From Nageia nagi (Eukaryota > Pinophyta): a DNA stretch of 64,000 bases. Of this stretch, positions 52,201 to 55,800 are shown in pieces. Made by a program: the position numbers and the translations under genes. The notes under the pieces were generated by a model. That model searched no databases and had not been told where the DNA came from. It saw nothing but the letters and a program-made list of their open reading frames with translations. The stretch is taken from NCBI GenBank assembly GCA_050084985.1, contig JBITNC010000001.1:202616001-202680000 (forward strand), read 5' to 3'. How positions within the stretch are numbered: position 1 is the first letter of the stretch; each line of letters starts with the position of its first letter.

Positions 52201-52816
52201 ATATTAAATTGTTTTTTCATCAATGGAAGGTTACTGGTACTTTACTAGTACTTTTCTGGAACTACCATGGAACATCAGTGGAAGGCTTCTGTATTTTTCT
52301 GTATCTTTTGTATATCTTTAAATGCTCAAAAATGAAATTGTCAATACAGGTTTTGAGACCCTCTATAAAAAAACAAAAACTAATTTATTTACCTTATCAA
52401 AAACAATAGGATGTTGCTGCAGACTAATCACCTTCTTGACCCAAAAATAAAGTGATTCTATATTAAAAGAAATGGAAAATATTCTTTGAAACACAGCAGG
52501 TTATGTAGAATATATGCATCAGCATGGCATACATTATGGCTACCAAAGTAGATACTCACTCAACATACACAAAAAACGTAATGAATAAAGCCTATAATGC
52601 TAGAATTTATGCAAAGATCTTCAGCCATATCACTTTCCTAGGAACCAAACATAAAAGTAAACAAAGGAATCAGAATAAACCTCATACTCATAGTCTAATG
52701 CTGCTTCTGTCTCCCTAAAGGCATCTCTTAAAACATCTGCAGCATTGCAATCAGAAAGAACCTGTTCTCTCTTCTCTACATCTGATAGAATATCTGCCAG
52801 CTTTTGTCGCATGATC
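1021..52816 (-). CDS. KAPP: Kinase-associated protein phosphatase (KAPP-type PP2C), C-terminal part, six exons
   Basis: KAPP is a plant type 2C Ser/Thr phosphatase that binds phosphorylated receptor-like kinases through an FHA domain and dampens their signalling at the plasma membrane (family knowledge). Seen here: six minus-strand exons whose phases fit give 241 residues and a TAG stop. In order they carry a helix-rich block (KLADILSDVEKREQVLSD), the GCTATVLLLW strand, the PP2C core ANVGDSG, TEDHR, GETRLCGMNIARVLGDK, RFSAEPYIS, ASDGLWDV with a metal-binding Asp, and RTQDNTTVIVLDF with the last metal-binding Asp. The order and spacing fit KAPP better than other PP2C clades. The signal anchor, FHA domain and DGHGG motif are missing and probably lie past base 64000. 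Introns are 28,742, 21,781, 95, 117 and 334 bp. No frameshift or internal stop is seen, so the gene appears intact. An AATAAA-like signal lies at 689-694 on the minus strand. Confidence 0.9.
1550..1604 (-). CDS. KAPP: KAPP exon (SDGLWDV)
   Basis: A 55-nt exon, with acceptor TGCTGTAG and donor GTAATTTG. Joined to the preceding AAG it reads ASDGLWDVLSPRSALHLAIE. The Asp of SDG is one of the PP2C metal-binding residues. It ends in phase 0. Confidence 0.92.
1722..1851 (-). CDS. KAPP: KAPP exon (MNIARVLGDK...AVIA)
   Basis: The exon is 130 nt, with acceptor GTGTGTTAG and donor GTGGGTTAG. It encodes MNIARVLGDKYLKEQDVRF, then SAEPYISEVLRITQ, then KSKALAVIA. The RxLGD motif and the AEP motif are PP2C landmarks. 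The 95-bp intron on its 5' side and the 117-bp intron on its 3' side contrast with the giant introns elsewhere in this gene. Confidence 0.93.
1947..2062 (-). CDS. KAPP: KAPP exon (TEDHR...GETRLCG)
   Basis: The exon is 116 nt, with acceptor TTGTTGGCAG and donor GTAAAAAAA. The translation reads LGENHIFMTEDHR, then a charged helix, then GKQLRDGETRLC. The final G forms a glycine codon with the GA that opens the next exon. The TEDHR and GETRL motifs are typical of KAPP phosphatase domains. Confidence 0.92.
2063..2655. other. KAPP intron sequence, no feature seen
   Basis: Start of the 21.8-kb intron, up to the target duplication of element B. I see no coding sequence, structural RNA or recognisable repeat in it. 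Confidence 0.6.
2651..2655. repeat. Target-site duplication of element B (left copy, GAATG)
   Basis: GAATG is repeated exactly at 21881-21885, 19 kb away, on the far side of the nested insertions. Confidence 0.8.
2896..3190 (-). pseudogene. LINE-type RNase H (RVT_3) fragment
   Basis: On the minus strand the frame reads EWATKPVQATPKNWFKLNFDG, then KGNPGIAGGGGVIKNSKGV and HAFTECLGEMTSNL. After a one-base frameshift it continues VYAGVKLAKDIKVQKLLVERDS. This is the plant RVT_3 RNase H fold found at the C-terminus of many plant LINE polyproteins, with Asp in NFDG, Glu after SNL and Asp in ERDS as catalytic positions. The frameshift and missing flanks make it a relic. It sits inside element B and explains part of B's extra length relative to A. 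Confidence 0.75.
3200..4333. other. Non-coding part of element B
   Basis: I see no intact gene. The last ~350 bases match 8150-8460 in element A and so belong to the shared element body. The stretch from about 3200 to 3980 has no match that I can see and may be more LINE debris. Confidence 0.5.
4339..5679 (-). repeat. 3' LTR of chromovirus D
   Basis: The LTR is 1341 bp, ending GGATGTTACA on the plus strand (TGTAACATCC on the minus strand) next to the polypurine tract. It matches the solo LTR at 40657-41804 along its length, including both termini. Imperfect short direct repeats around AACATGGGAGTCCAAGGTGCC lie at 5226-5345. Confidence 0.85.
5680..5694 (-). other. Polypurine tract of D
   Basis: On the minus strand GAGAGGGGAGGC sits immediately before the 3' LTR start, where plus-strand DNA synthesis is primed. 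It overlaps the end of the coding frame (NFERGG). Confidence 0.75.
5695..6160 (-). pseudogene. Integrase C-terminal region and chromodomain of D
   Basis: The frame at 5805-6110 reads FFGPYKVLRKVGEVAYELEL, then IHNIFHVSLLKK, the standard C-terminal region of Ty3/gypsy integrase. After an in-frame stop near 5803 it continues IHEYLIKWKDFPNEDSTWEG, a chromodomain that in related elements targets integration to heterochromatin by binding methylated histone H3. The stop separating the two parts shows the copy is defective. Confidence 0.8.
6330..7010 (-). pseudogene. Integrase zinc-binding and catalytic core of D
   Basis: The HHCC region (LAGHPGIMKTYRAV, then CVQCQ) leads into a catalytic core with WEDISIDFITDLP, MDRLTKFAHF, IVSDKDSKFMSMFW and TDWQTEIVNKWLEGYLR. 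This supplies the D-D-E residues of retroviral-type integrase. An in-frame stop lies in the zinc-binding region (after FAWKGLK), and another follows GEYCYNSMH. The highly similar order to intact plant gypsy polyproteins makes the call firm. Confidence 0.85.
7160..7690 (-). pseudogene. RNase H region and end of reverse transcriptase of D
   Basis: Minus-strand frames read VDEQKIVASQDWPVPTTLT, then, after a deletion, LTKKNAFMWSNDAQYAFETL. The RNase H follows: APFTVECHASKLRIGAIL, FESRKLTNAEQNFSVFDKEM, SDHNSLK. Catalytic-type Asp/Glu are at the expected places. Several stops and an internal deletion of roughly 20-30 codons have occurred. The segment joins logically to HVISHQGV at the other side of element A. 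Confidence 0.8.
7700..10218 (+). mobile_element. Element A: 2.5-kb TGCTGG...GCACAACA insertion in the D polymerase gene
   Basis: A splits the D reverse transcriptase between HQGV and VDEQKI. The duplication is ACTCT/ACTCC (7695-7699 and 10219-10223; four of five match). A opens TGCTGGGAAG and closes GTTGTGCAGGCACAACA. No open frame of note, no primer-binding site and no second LTR are present, so a solo LTR or a short non-autonomous element is likely. Its body aligns with element B. It carries at least six ~183-bp tandem repeats. Orientation is by analogy with B. Confidence 0.82.
8690..9835. repeat. ~183-bp degenerate tandem repeats in element A
   Basis: The phrase AGGYGCYNAAAATTCACCTCATTGGATTTCC recurs, in degenerate form, starting near 8872, 9055, 9238, 9420, 9601 and 9768. 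Spacings are about 183, 183, 182, 181 and 167 bases. Each unit carries a CATAGACATGGAAAAGTGCACCTAG-type motif. No coding function is evident. The same period occurs in element B. Confidence 0.8.
10152..10939 (-). pseudogene. Reverse transcriptase of chromovirus D (cut by A)
   Basis: Two overlapping frames give a Ty3/gypsy reverse transcriptase: EKYLDVFGDMPRGLPPSRGF, IKELLDMGFIQPSSSPFASS, VLVKKKDETMRMCIDYR, then YPIPRVDDLIDELHGATYFS, KIDLRSGYHHIRM, FGLTNAPTTFQSTMN and FVLVFFDDILVYS (the catalytic xxDD box). The gene has a frameshift near 10650 and is cut after YLGHVISHQGV by element A, whose end supplies the final residues of the frame. Confidence 0.88.
10940..11261 (-). pseudogene. Pol linker between protease and reverse transcriptase of D
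   Basis: Minus-strand frames such as LDLKKKSERKFSLRSKAT and CFSQEDEYYHLKGGDRVGLY resemble the low-conservation linker ahead of gypsy reverse transcriptase. Protease and gag are absent. At about 11262 the sequence switches abruptly to LTR sequence, marking a deletion junction. Confidence 0.5.
11262..11640 (-). repeat. Truncated 5' LTR of D (outer 379 bp only)
   Basis: Matches the outer part of the 3' LTR (about 5309-5679), ending GATGTTACA at 11640 followed by the duplication ATTTA. The inner ~960 bp of this LTR, the primer-binding site and gag are gone. The junction falls near GTGGGTCTAG, a short sequence present in both parents, which could have mediated the deletion. Confidence 0.8.
12420..13384. 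repeat. ~183-bp tandem repeats of element B, left part
   Basis: Units built on TTAGGCACCAATTTTT...TTTGATGGTGTCAAAGC and a trailing GCAAGTCCAAATATGCTTGG recur, starting near 12433, 12609, 12808, 13085 and 13270. The array continues after element C. Open frames seen here are repeat artefacts. Confidence 0.75.
16221..16877 (-). pseudogene. Acidic, proline-rich segment of the C-element ORF
   Basis: This 218-residue open block has a Pro-rich N-terminus (SSPPPVCVAPPPVKAPLLP), a middle with runs such as AEEEEEDDDDGDVVDEQ, and a basic C-terminus. The low complexity suggests a disordered linker. It is one exon-like piece of the larger frame described at 14872-18412, not a separate gene. Confidence 0.5.
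17040..17852 (-). pseudogene. Longest open block of the C-element ORF (270 residues)
   Basis: The longest uninterrupted frame in the window. Composition is protein-like, rich in aromatics (WWGAV, KWWFQNKFQHFYERNDWWEYD). A single in-frame TAG just upstream separates it from RPGDYIRPWLLKDYQNLQG, which continues the same frame, so the true protein began further upstream. I cannot place the family; gag-like or accessory are both possible. Confidence 0.5.
18640..20100. repeat. Degenerate GTGCAAAAGCATGCACCT repeats at the end of element C
   Basis: GTGCAAAAGCATGYACCT-like motifs recur near 18680, 18905, 19091, 19194, 19630, 19814 and 20034, often after a YACCRTTTTGRRKGAGTGC phrase. Spacing is irregular, about 100-430 bases. 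No coding role is seen. Confidence 0.65.
20236..21560. repeat. ~183-bp tandem repeats of element B, right part
   Basis: Continues the array split by C. AGGYRCCAAWTTTT...TTGATGRYRTCAAAGC units begin near 20317, 20502, 20694, 20877, 21072, 21255 and 21430 (spacings 185, 192, 183, 195, 183, 175). About twice as many units as in element A, which accounts for much of B's greater length. Confidence 0.78.
21886..22778. other. KAPP intron, no confident feature
   Basis: A plus-strand stretch 21886-22060 reads like charged protein (EHLEKMAEGLVDKEELESQD) but has stops and no family I know. From 22280 to 22440 a short motif TGTTGTAATAGCAAATGACTG recurs four or so times in imperfect form. Nothing else is seen. 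Confidence 0.4.
22779..23130 (-). pseudogene. Possible LINE C-terminal fragment
   Basis: The minus-strand frame contains SEIWAPSLQSTNWTHVEQVQ, then LMLKHLVHCKWIVPQCIVQA. This resembles the region after the reverse transcriptase in some plant LINEs, where a line EVWGPS...WxxVExVQ...L is common. The match is by eye and weak. Flanks lack reverse-transcriptase motifs. Confidence 0.35.
23131..24824. other. KAPP intron on both sides of exon 23844-23938; nothing else seen
   Basis: Apart from the 95-nt exon, no coding sequence or clear repeat is recognisable. Confidence 0.5.
23844..23938 (-). CDS. KAPP: KAPP exon (GCTATV...ANVGDSG core)
   Basis: The exon is 95 nt, 31 codons plus two bases, encoding GCTATVLLLWHDL through CANVGDSGCVF. 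The acceptor is TTTTTCAG and the donor GTAAATATC. The two leftover bases (AA) pair with the first base (C) of the exon at 2062 to make an Asn codon, so reading continues in frame across a 21.8-kb intron. It contains the conserved PP2C GDS motif. It is too short to stand out as an open reading frame. Confidence 0.92.
24825..25559 (+). repeat. 5' LTR of element E
   Basis: Pairs with 29720-30441. Contains a plus-strand TATA box near 24990. The 3' limit is set by loss of similarity after CACTATTCATCA. Confidence 0.7.
26367..26535 (+). repeat. 28-bp tandem repeat in E
   Basis: About six imperfect copies of TGGCTTATCTTCARGATTAT CTYTTATA (28 bases), beginning near 26370. The reading frame over the array (GLSSRLTLIWLI-type) is a repeat artefact. 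Confidence 0.8.
26990..28110. repeat. ATCATGTTTATCAAA-rich region of E
   Basis: The words TTATCAAA, TTATCATG and GCAAAGTTTACC recur dozens of times with irregular spacing. It is a decayed low-complexity array, no gene. Confidence 0.6.
27720..27900. repeat. 58-bp tandem repeat in E (three copies)
   Basis: ATATCACCCTTTT starts units near 27722, 27780 and 27837. Each continues with ...CTTTRRGSCA...CTTCRTGGCAACCCCATGA. Spacing is 58 and 57 bases. Confidence 0.8.
28110..29702. other. Interior of E, no gene recognised
   Basis: The open frames here (for example 28455-28756) are short, low in complexity and match nothing I know. The stretch ends in the polypurine tract at 29703-29719. Confidence 0.5.
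29703..29719 (+). other. Polypurine tract of E
   Basis: TCCCAAAGGGGGCAAAC lies directly before the 3' LTR. The LTR at 60413 has nearly the same tract (AAAGAGGGGCAAAA), so both come from one retrotransposon lineage. Confidence 0.75.
29720..30441 (+). repeat. 3' LTR of element E
   Basis: Matches the 5' LTR along its length with many substitutions and small gaps. Its TATA box is mutated (CTATGAAATG). Confidence 0.7.
30442..31242. other. KAPP intron, nothing recognised
   Basis: AT-rich sequence with only chance open frames. Confidence 0.5.
31243..31400 (+). repeat. GA/GGGA purine tract
   Basis: About 155 bases nearly all G or A, composed of GAGAGAG, GGGGGGAG and GGGAGAGGGAGAG blocks with only a few T and C. 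A simple-sequence repeat with partial ~40-60 base duplication (GGGGGGGAGGGAGAGAGGGA occurs twice). Such tracts can form triplex DNA; that is general knowledge, not shown here. Confidence 0.9.
31940..33295 (+). pseudogene. LINE ORF1 relic (DUF4283 and zinc knuckle)
   Basis: The frame at 32113-32595 reads KGFFLVKLDLLEDMQQILSS, GPWFFRKRGFFLRRWGPNFD, APMWIRLPGLPMHYWHEDVL, IGISVQVDLDGSLP. This is the DUF4283 domain of plant LINE ORF1 (RNA-binding gag-like) proteins. After a frameshift near 32595 a CCHC zinc knuckle follows (CSSC...H...C, about 32610-32655), then a charged C-terminal part to 33289. An in-frame stop near 31997 and the frameshift make it dead. No endonuclease or reverse transcriptase follows. 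Confidence 0.8.
33296..34080. other. Tail of the LINE relic and intergenic intron sequence
   Basis: The frame 33296-33595 (EQLLGINPSEHMRKALVDKF, then charged residues) may still be LINE-derived but I cannot place it. A run of T follows at 33687-33699. Nothing else is seen. Confidence 0.35.
34085..35443 (-). pseudogene. Second LINE ORF1 relic, opposite strand
   Basis: On the minus strand 35132-35443 opens with RRWAKFKWKLRGSLDIIALP and continues, with stops, through GWFIGNRGLFLERR, APIWVTLSKLSFDLWHQNVF and ARYCVMVEFREKIP, the DUF4283 pattern. A zinc knuckle C-x2-C-x4-H-x4-C lies at 34744-34785 with one internal stop. A hydrophilic C-terminal region runs to about 34090. No endonuclease or reverse transcriptase follows. 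Different enough from the relic at 32 kb to be a separate LINE lineage. Confidence 0.78.
35444..36120. other. KAPP intron, nothing recognised
   Basis: No coding sequence or repeat that I can support. Confidence 0.5.
36110..36335. repeat. Imperfect ~110-bp direct duplication
   Basis: The block starting ACTCTAACCACGAAAAAAAA near 36121 and the block starting ACTCTAAACATGAAAAATCT near 36231 share ATATATTA...TTTGCATTG...TTTATAATGGGTATG. A tandem duplication, now diverged. Confidence 0.75.
36336..37000. other. KAPP intron, nothing recognised
   Basis: AT-rich, only chance open frames. Confidence 0.5.
37001..40656 (-). pseudogene. Degraded unidentified protein-like region
   Basis: Minus-strand fragments look protein-like but broken: NKFPSLNKIFREMTDFMNVL, EFIVHLEDVKGKDDKYDRI (about 37280-37420), IWDEDNEMDVYLQRISLLLY (38741-38938), LVPPFRFGHYLYNGYQSMLS, RPYYPWKNHRDLIKKVGNLV (39118-39381) and FVDMLKIVLGEKDFDWVPRK (near 39930). 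I know no family for them. The layout, a long minus-strand frame without RT motifs, recalls the element C ORF, but I see no clear match. A separate segment at about 37900-38600 (GGATACGGGTACG, then AAATACGG words) may be a later insertion. Confidence 0.35.
40657..41804 (-). mobile_element. Solo LTR of the chromovirus D family
   Basis: The 1148-bp repeat begins TGTAATATTCC and ends GGGGATGTTACA, matching both ends and the body of the D 3' LTR. A perfect 5-bp duplication CCACC flanks it (40652-40656 and 41805-41809). No internal sequence, primer-binding site or polypurine tract is attached, so recombination between LTRs removed the rest. Minus orientation follows from the TGTAACATCCCC end. Confidence 0.92.
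41810..42050. other. KAPP intron, nothing recognised
   Basis: Short AT-rich spacer without features. Confidence 0.4.
42050..42500. repeat. Degenerate ~110-bp tandem repeats
   Basis: Phrases such as GACACATGGCA...CTTGATGGGA, TTAGCRWARSRYTG and TCTCCACTTSAYGGR recur about four times. The long minus-strand frames over it probably reflect the repeat. Confidence 0.55.
42500..43021 (-). other. Unrecognised frame beside element F
   Basis: A 103-residue open frame (42499-42810, containing KVLLKVDNGLVGLGDFVSGY) matches no family I know. It may be transposon debris. The stretch ends at the left duplication of element F. Confidence 0.25.
43027..44180 (+). repeat. 5' LTR of element F
   Basis: Begins TGTGACACCCCCCTTG and ends ATCATCACA. 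A TATA box (TATAAATA, 43468-43475) is in the expected place. The open frames inside (43391-43735, 43742-43987) recur in the other LTR and are LTR sequence, not genes. Confidence 0.92.
43468..43475 (+). promoter_or_regulatory. TATA box of the F 5' LTR
   Basis: TATAAATA, conserved at 47241-47248 in the 3' LTR. It would direct transcription of F on the plus strand. Confidence 0.75.
44183..44194 (+). other. Primer-binding site of F (initiator tRNA-Met)
   Basis: TGGTATCAGAGC, two bases after the LTR end, identical to the standard plant initiator-tRNA site. Confidence 0.93.
44450..44986 (+). CDS. Accessory or gag-like ORF of F (178 residues)
   Basis: I do not recognise the protein. The first ~90 residues are mixed charged (KRRSSTLVWGFTSERKFDEL, then ISAINSMTRVITSMGRQMAE), with a helix pattern that could be a degenerate gag. 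The last ~70 residues are degenerate repeats of ~12 residues (HTGHGIRLAPN, HVEHPRSLGTQ). They are translated from the CACCCCACGTTGAGCAC-type repeats that recur at 46040-46350. Its start follows the primer-binding site by 260 bases. It could equally be a chance frame in repeat DNA. Confidence 0.4.
   Translation: MKTMEAIVQEDERWSWMNMQSKARVFGSEGETHIYMQKIAKRRSSTLVWGFTSERKFDELISAINSMTRVITSMGRQMAEYWEEIDESEKHHSPPQHASEDQEAPRHGQIENRQRESLASHAGHRGGSTPHTGHGIRLAPNIVPIGNLTPHVEHPRSLGTQHWAGRRSGKRRTLGQPY
46040..46345 (+). repeat. 30-bp and 60-bp tandem repeats in F
   Basis: Three ~30-base units (CCACGYTGRGCATTTRGGAGG...TTG) lead into at least three 60-base units. Each 60-base unit starts CCCCACRTTGAGGTTTGAGG and contains GGTGTCATGTTGTTGGACAC. 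Units are nearly identical, so the array is recent. Confidence 0.85.
46788..46800 (+). other. Polypurine tract of F
   Basis: GAGAGGGGAGGCTT just before the 3' LTR, nearly identical to that of chromovirus D (GAGAGGGGAGGC). This suggests F is mobilised by, or derived from, a D-like chromovirus. Confidence 0.85.
46801..47953 (+). repeat. 3' LTR of element F
   Basis: Begins TGTGATGTCCCCCTTG and ends ATCATCACA, followed by CATTT. It has the same TATA box as the 5' LTR, at 47241-47248. Confidence 0.92.
48130..48505 (+). repeat. 39-bp minisatellite, about nine copies
   Basis: The unit is GTATGTAAATTTCGATTTTG GCTTTCATTTGCCAACCTG (39 bases), alternating TTTGCCAACC and TTTGCAAACCAAG variants. Copies run from about 48137 to 48500 and are 80-90% similar by eye. 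No coding role. Confidence 0.9.
48516..48585. repeat. Dispersed ~65-bp repeat shared with 25690-25757
   Basis: TTAATGTAAYARAATTTAGAATRTTTRYCAATG...TTCTTTATTTTTATGTTACA is found in both places. At 25.7 kb it lies just inside element E. Confidence 0.75.
48809..49318 (+). CDS. Hypothetical ORF (169 residues), origin unknown
   Basis: A 169-residue open frame starting MREEINSTRD. It is hydrophilic, lysine- and glutamate-rich, with ISYFYSFIWDFAAVKGLHEV and LKKYNLYTNRIVEYEDEARK as recognisable stretches. I know no family for it. It has no splice-site or promoter support, and AAACCCTAG at about 49063 and again at 49510 is often seen in LTR leader regions. It could be retrotransposon leader or chance. 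Confidence 0.2.
   Translation: MREEINSTRDIKKQPEELTSHRRIENHESSRLKPLRNCYRSKCFMAGSKEEPNLKKKEISYFYSFIWDFAAVKGLHEVIQLKTLALKKYNLYTNRIVEYEDEARKYNCIYTNQNHETIVAICLSLEILCKPQKQWNLHRHIELHFSIKDSSSLGEPQITGSKFKKHIAL
49319..51060. other. KAPP intron, nothing recognised
   Basis: No feature that I can support across these 1.7 kb. Confidence 0.5.
51060..52170 (+). pseudogene. Third LINE ORF1 relic (DUF4283 and zinc knuckle)
   Basis: Plus-strand frames give KVAIDVPFEPKFENDSW, then SSCLISILQWIWKLSSRKAF, KNKTRMLEAKFCVNADLTQT and a zinc knuckle CTTCNKVGHSRKDC (51705-51746, C-x2-C-x4-H-x4-C). The order fits plant LINE ORF1. Stops and shifts are frequent. No endonuclease or reverse transcriptase follows before the KAPP exon at 52681. 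Confidence 0.75.
52171..52680. other. KAPP intron immediately 3' of exon 52681-52816
   Basis: Nothing recognised besides the donor site at 52680-52679. Confidence 0.5.
52681..52816 (-). CDS. KAPP: KAPP exon (linker helix before the GCTATV strand)
   Basis: The exon is 136 nt: one base completing an upstream codon, then 45 codons starting IMRQKLADILSD and ending ALDYEYE. It is preceded on the minus strand by TTTACAG and followed by the donor GTTTATT. It ends in phase 0, as does the start of the next exon 28.7 kb away, so EYE joins directly to GCTATV, the expected order in KAPP. The exon upstream of this one was not found between 52817 and 64000. Confidence 0.9.
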
Positions 52817-55800
52817 CTGTAAATATGCAGTAAACCATTATTATCAAAATCCAGAAGACTAACAACCCTTTCACTTGGCCACTACCAGCAAGCAAAACAG
52901 ATTTAATTAACAAAATAAAAATGAAAGAGGTCGATGAGTAATACACCCATACGATTCTATATTAGAAAAATTGTAGTCGACCGCTTGGGACAATAGATTA
53001 TGATTATTACAATAAATAACAGAAATAATACAGATTATTCCTTACATTGTCCACATAGATTTATTTATAGTTCATGGTACAAAAGTGAGCTAAATATTAA
53101 AATTCGTGATGGAATTTCATAGCTTCTATCTTGAAACTCTTGATATTTTCTTGTAACGTAGAACTTTATTAAAGTTTTTTTTTTCTCAATCTTAGTTATC
53201 AGACGCAAAGGGATAAGCAAATACCAATTGGTATCAAATATAGACATCAAACTGTACAGAGTGCATCCAAGTTTGACTACCACAATAAGATCTGGCAATA
53301 AGGATCTTATACTCTGGCTCAATGGTGTGAGCTTTTTTATTTTCAATCAACTTTCCACTAGGTACATGAAATATAAGATCGTGTAATTATTTGTATCTAT
53401 CAAACAAGCAACAGAAAAAACAATGCATGCAATATATTTCTTAAAAACTCGAGGAAACTTCAAGAACTATTTGGCAAATGCTGGTGGAAGAATGTGGTAG
53501 GAATCCATTATAAAGGGAATCCTTTCCAGTCTTATCTGACTATTCAAGAATCAATTATGTCCTTACTACTGAAATATTCCACTCAAGGACTGATTGTGAT
53601 TTTGGCCACCAAAAAGGTACTAAATTATATTATAGAGATGTTTTTTCAGGGTTTTCCCATCTCCTGGCTGCTGGCCAAATTTTGAAAAAAAACTATATAT
53701 GAAAAAAACAGAGAAAATGAAAGTGGAGAAAAAGGAGTTGCACACAGGTGGTGGATCAGCAAAGTGGGTAATTTCCATGGTGGAGGTCCAAGTTCAAAGC
53801 CCAATATCCTTCCTATGGTTTAATGATTCTACATTACTAGTGTAGGCGCAGGTAGCAACAATGGAGTTTAAGTACTCTTTAACGAAATTATAAAAAAAAA
53901 GGCCTTAAAATATCAAAAAAAGAAAGTGGAGAAAAAGAGAAACAGGTAAAAAGAATAGCTTAAAAGATGAATTTAAAAAAAAAAAAAAACTCCTGTTTTA
54001 AAAAGAAAAGGTTAAAAGAATTAAAATAAACAAAATTATATAAAAAAGATCCTCCAAGCTTGGCACTTCAGACTTCCCACCATATCGACCAACTGCTTCA
54101 GAGTGTTTACAAATAGCAACCACTTACATCACTTATTTCCTAACCACTTGGATGAAAATAATAATGACATTGATAATATGATATTGAAAAAAATGAAAAA
54201 GAAGAGAAAAGAAAGAAATAATGTCCTAACAACCCTCTTCCCCTCATGATAGCTCCTCTTCTTCCAGCAAACTCTTTATCAGAGGTCCAAGACACCATCT
54301 ATAGGTCTTTTATTCGTATCACTTGGGTCTCACCCCCTCTGCCACTATTGCCAAAGTTGGCACACTATGCACAGCAATATCTGCATATCGACAATGGCTT
54401 GATCCTCCCACAAGGCTACTTCAGTTTACATCTTCCTCCTGGTTTGAAGATATTCTTAGGACATTTTCAGGTTTGTTCCCATCAGCTAAGGATTGATATG
54501 GACCACCATCTAGTCCGTGATTTACATGTTTCTCGCCCTTGCTCTTGAGACCAAGTCTAAGGACCACTTCATTTTTCGGTACTCAATCTACTATGAGATC
54601 CAAGGTTGGTACCATTGCCTCTTTCAAGACTCCCATGGATCGTTGTCTACTTTTCTTGAATATCTTGATCAACGATGTTTGGCTCTTTATCTTCATGATA
54701 CCTTCCTTATGCGGAAGCATCTTCTCTCTCGTGCTCAGTAGCCAATAGGAGATCGCCACATTACGTCTTTTTTTTAGCTTCTTCTACAAATGAGACTTGT
54801 AGACGACCACGAGACAAGCGCTCACTCCCCACATGTTGTACCAGGAGACGTTTTCTTTACACTCAAGCTCTGTTTAGGACACACCAGATCTCCTCTTCCT
54901 TCCCTTCCAATAGCAAGGCTTCAAGCATGACCCCTACAGATGAGCAAGATCTCTCCCCAGTGCAAAGAGAACCCATAGGCTTGAAATATCCCCTAATTAA
55001 AATTTACAAACCCTAAATGAAATATTATAAATTTAGCTAGTAAAAAATTCTGATCTTTGCAAATAATAATCAGATCTAAAAACATTACAGAAAAACTAAC
55101 ACAACAAACGCCAAAGTGACAGATCTGGCCACACAAATTTATTTAAAAAATATAATGAAAGTGCCAAATGATGGATCAGCCCAAATATGTAGTGAATCAA
55201 CCTCCAAACAACATCAAAATGGTGCCCTAGGTTGGGCGTCATCCCTCCTCTATGAAGCAAATCACACCACAAACACTACAAAATCCACTCCAAAACATTC
55301 CACAAAATTTTCCAAATTTGGGCAACCTTCTTGGAGGGTAAATCTGATATGGAAACAAGTAAATATGGCCCCCTAAATTGGGCGAGCCACTCCTTAAGCT
55401 CTGATGCAAACTAAATTGCTGAAATTTGAAGCTCAAGTGTAGATCCTGAAGTAGATCCACCAATTCCCAATCAGGACCAATGGTGCATCTCCTCAGCTGC
55501 AAGATTGACTACTTCCGAAGAGCAAGGGCACATCACCTTGTCATTGTAGAAGTTGGGTAAGGGTTCAACCCTCAACCTCAAAATGACAATAATAAATAAC
55601 ATAAAGATCCCCAAATGGAGTGCCCCTAGCATATAATACATAGCCATTCTAATTTCTCATTATGTGGCCCCCACAATTTAAAGCCACATAATGTTATCTC
55701 CTAACATATCCCATAACATTATATTTTTAATACTAAAAACACTCCTAACGCTACAAAAAGAGATGTCCCACTTCTTAGCCCATATTGACCTTTTAACTTA

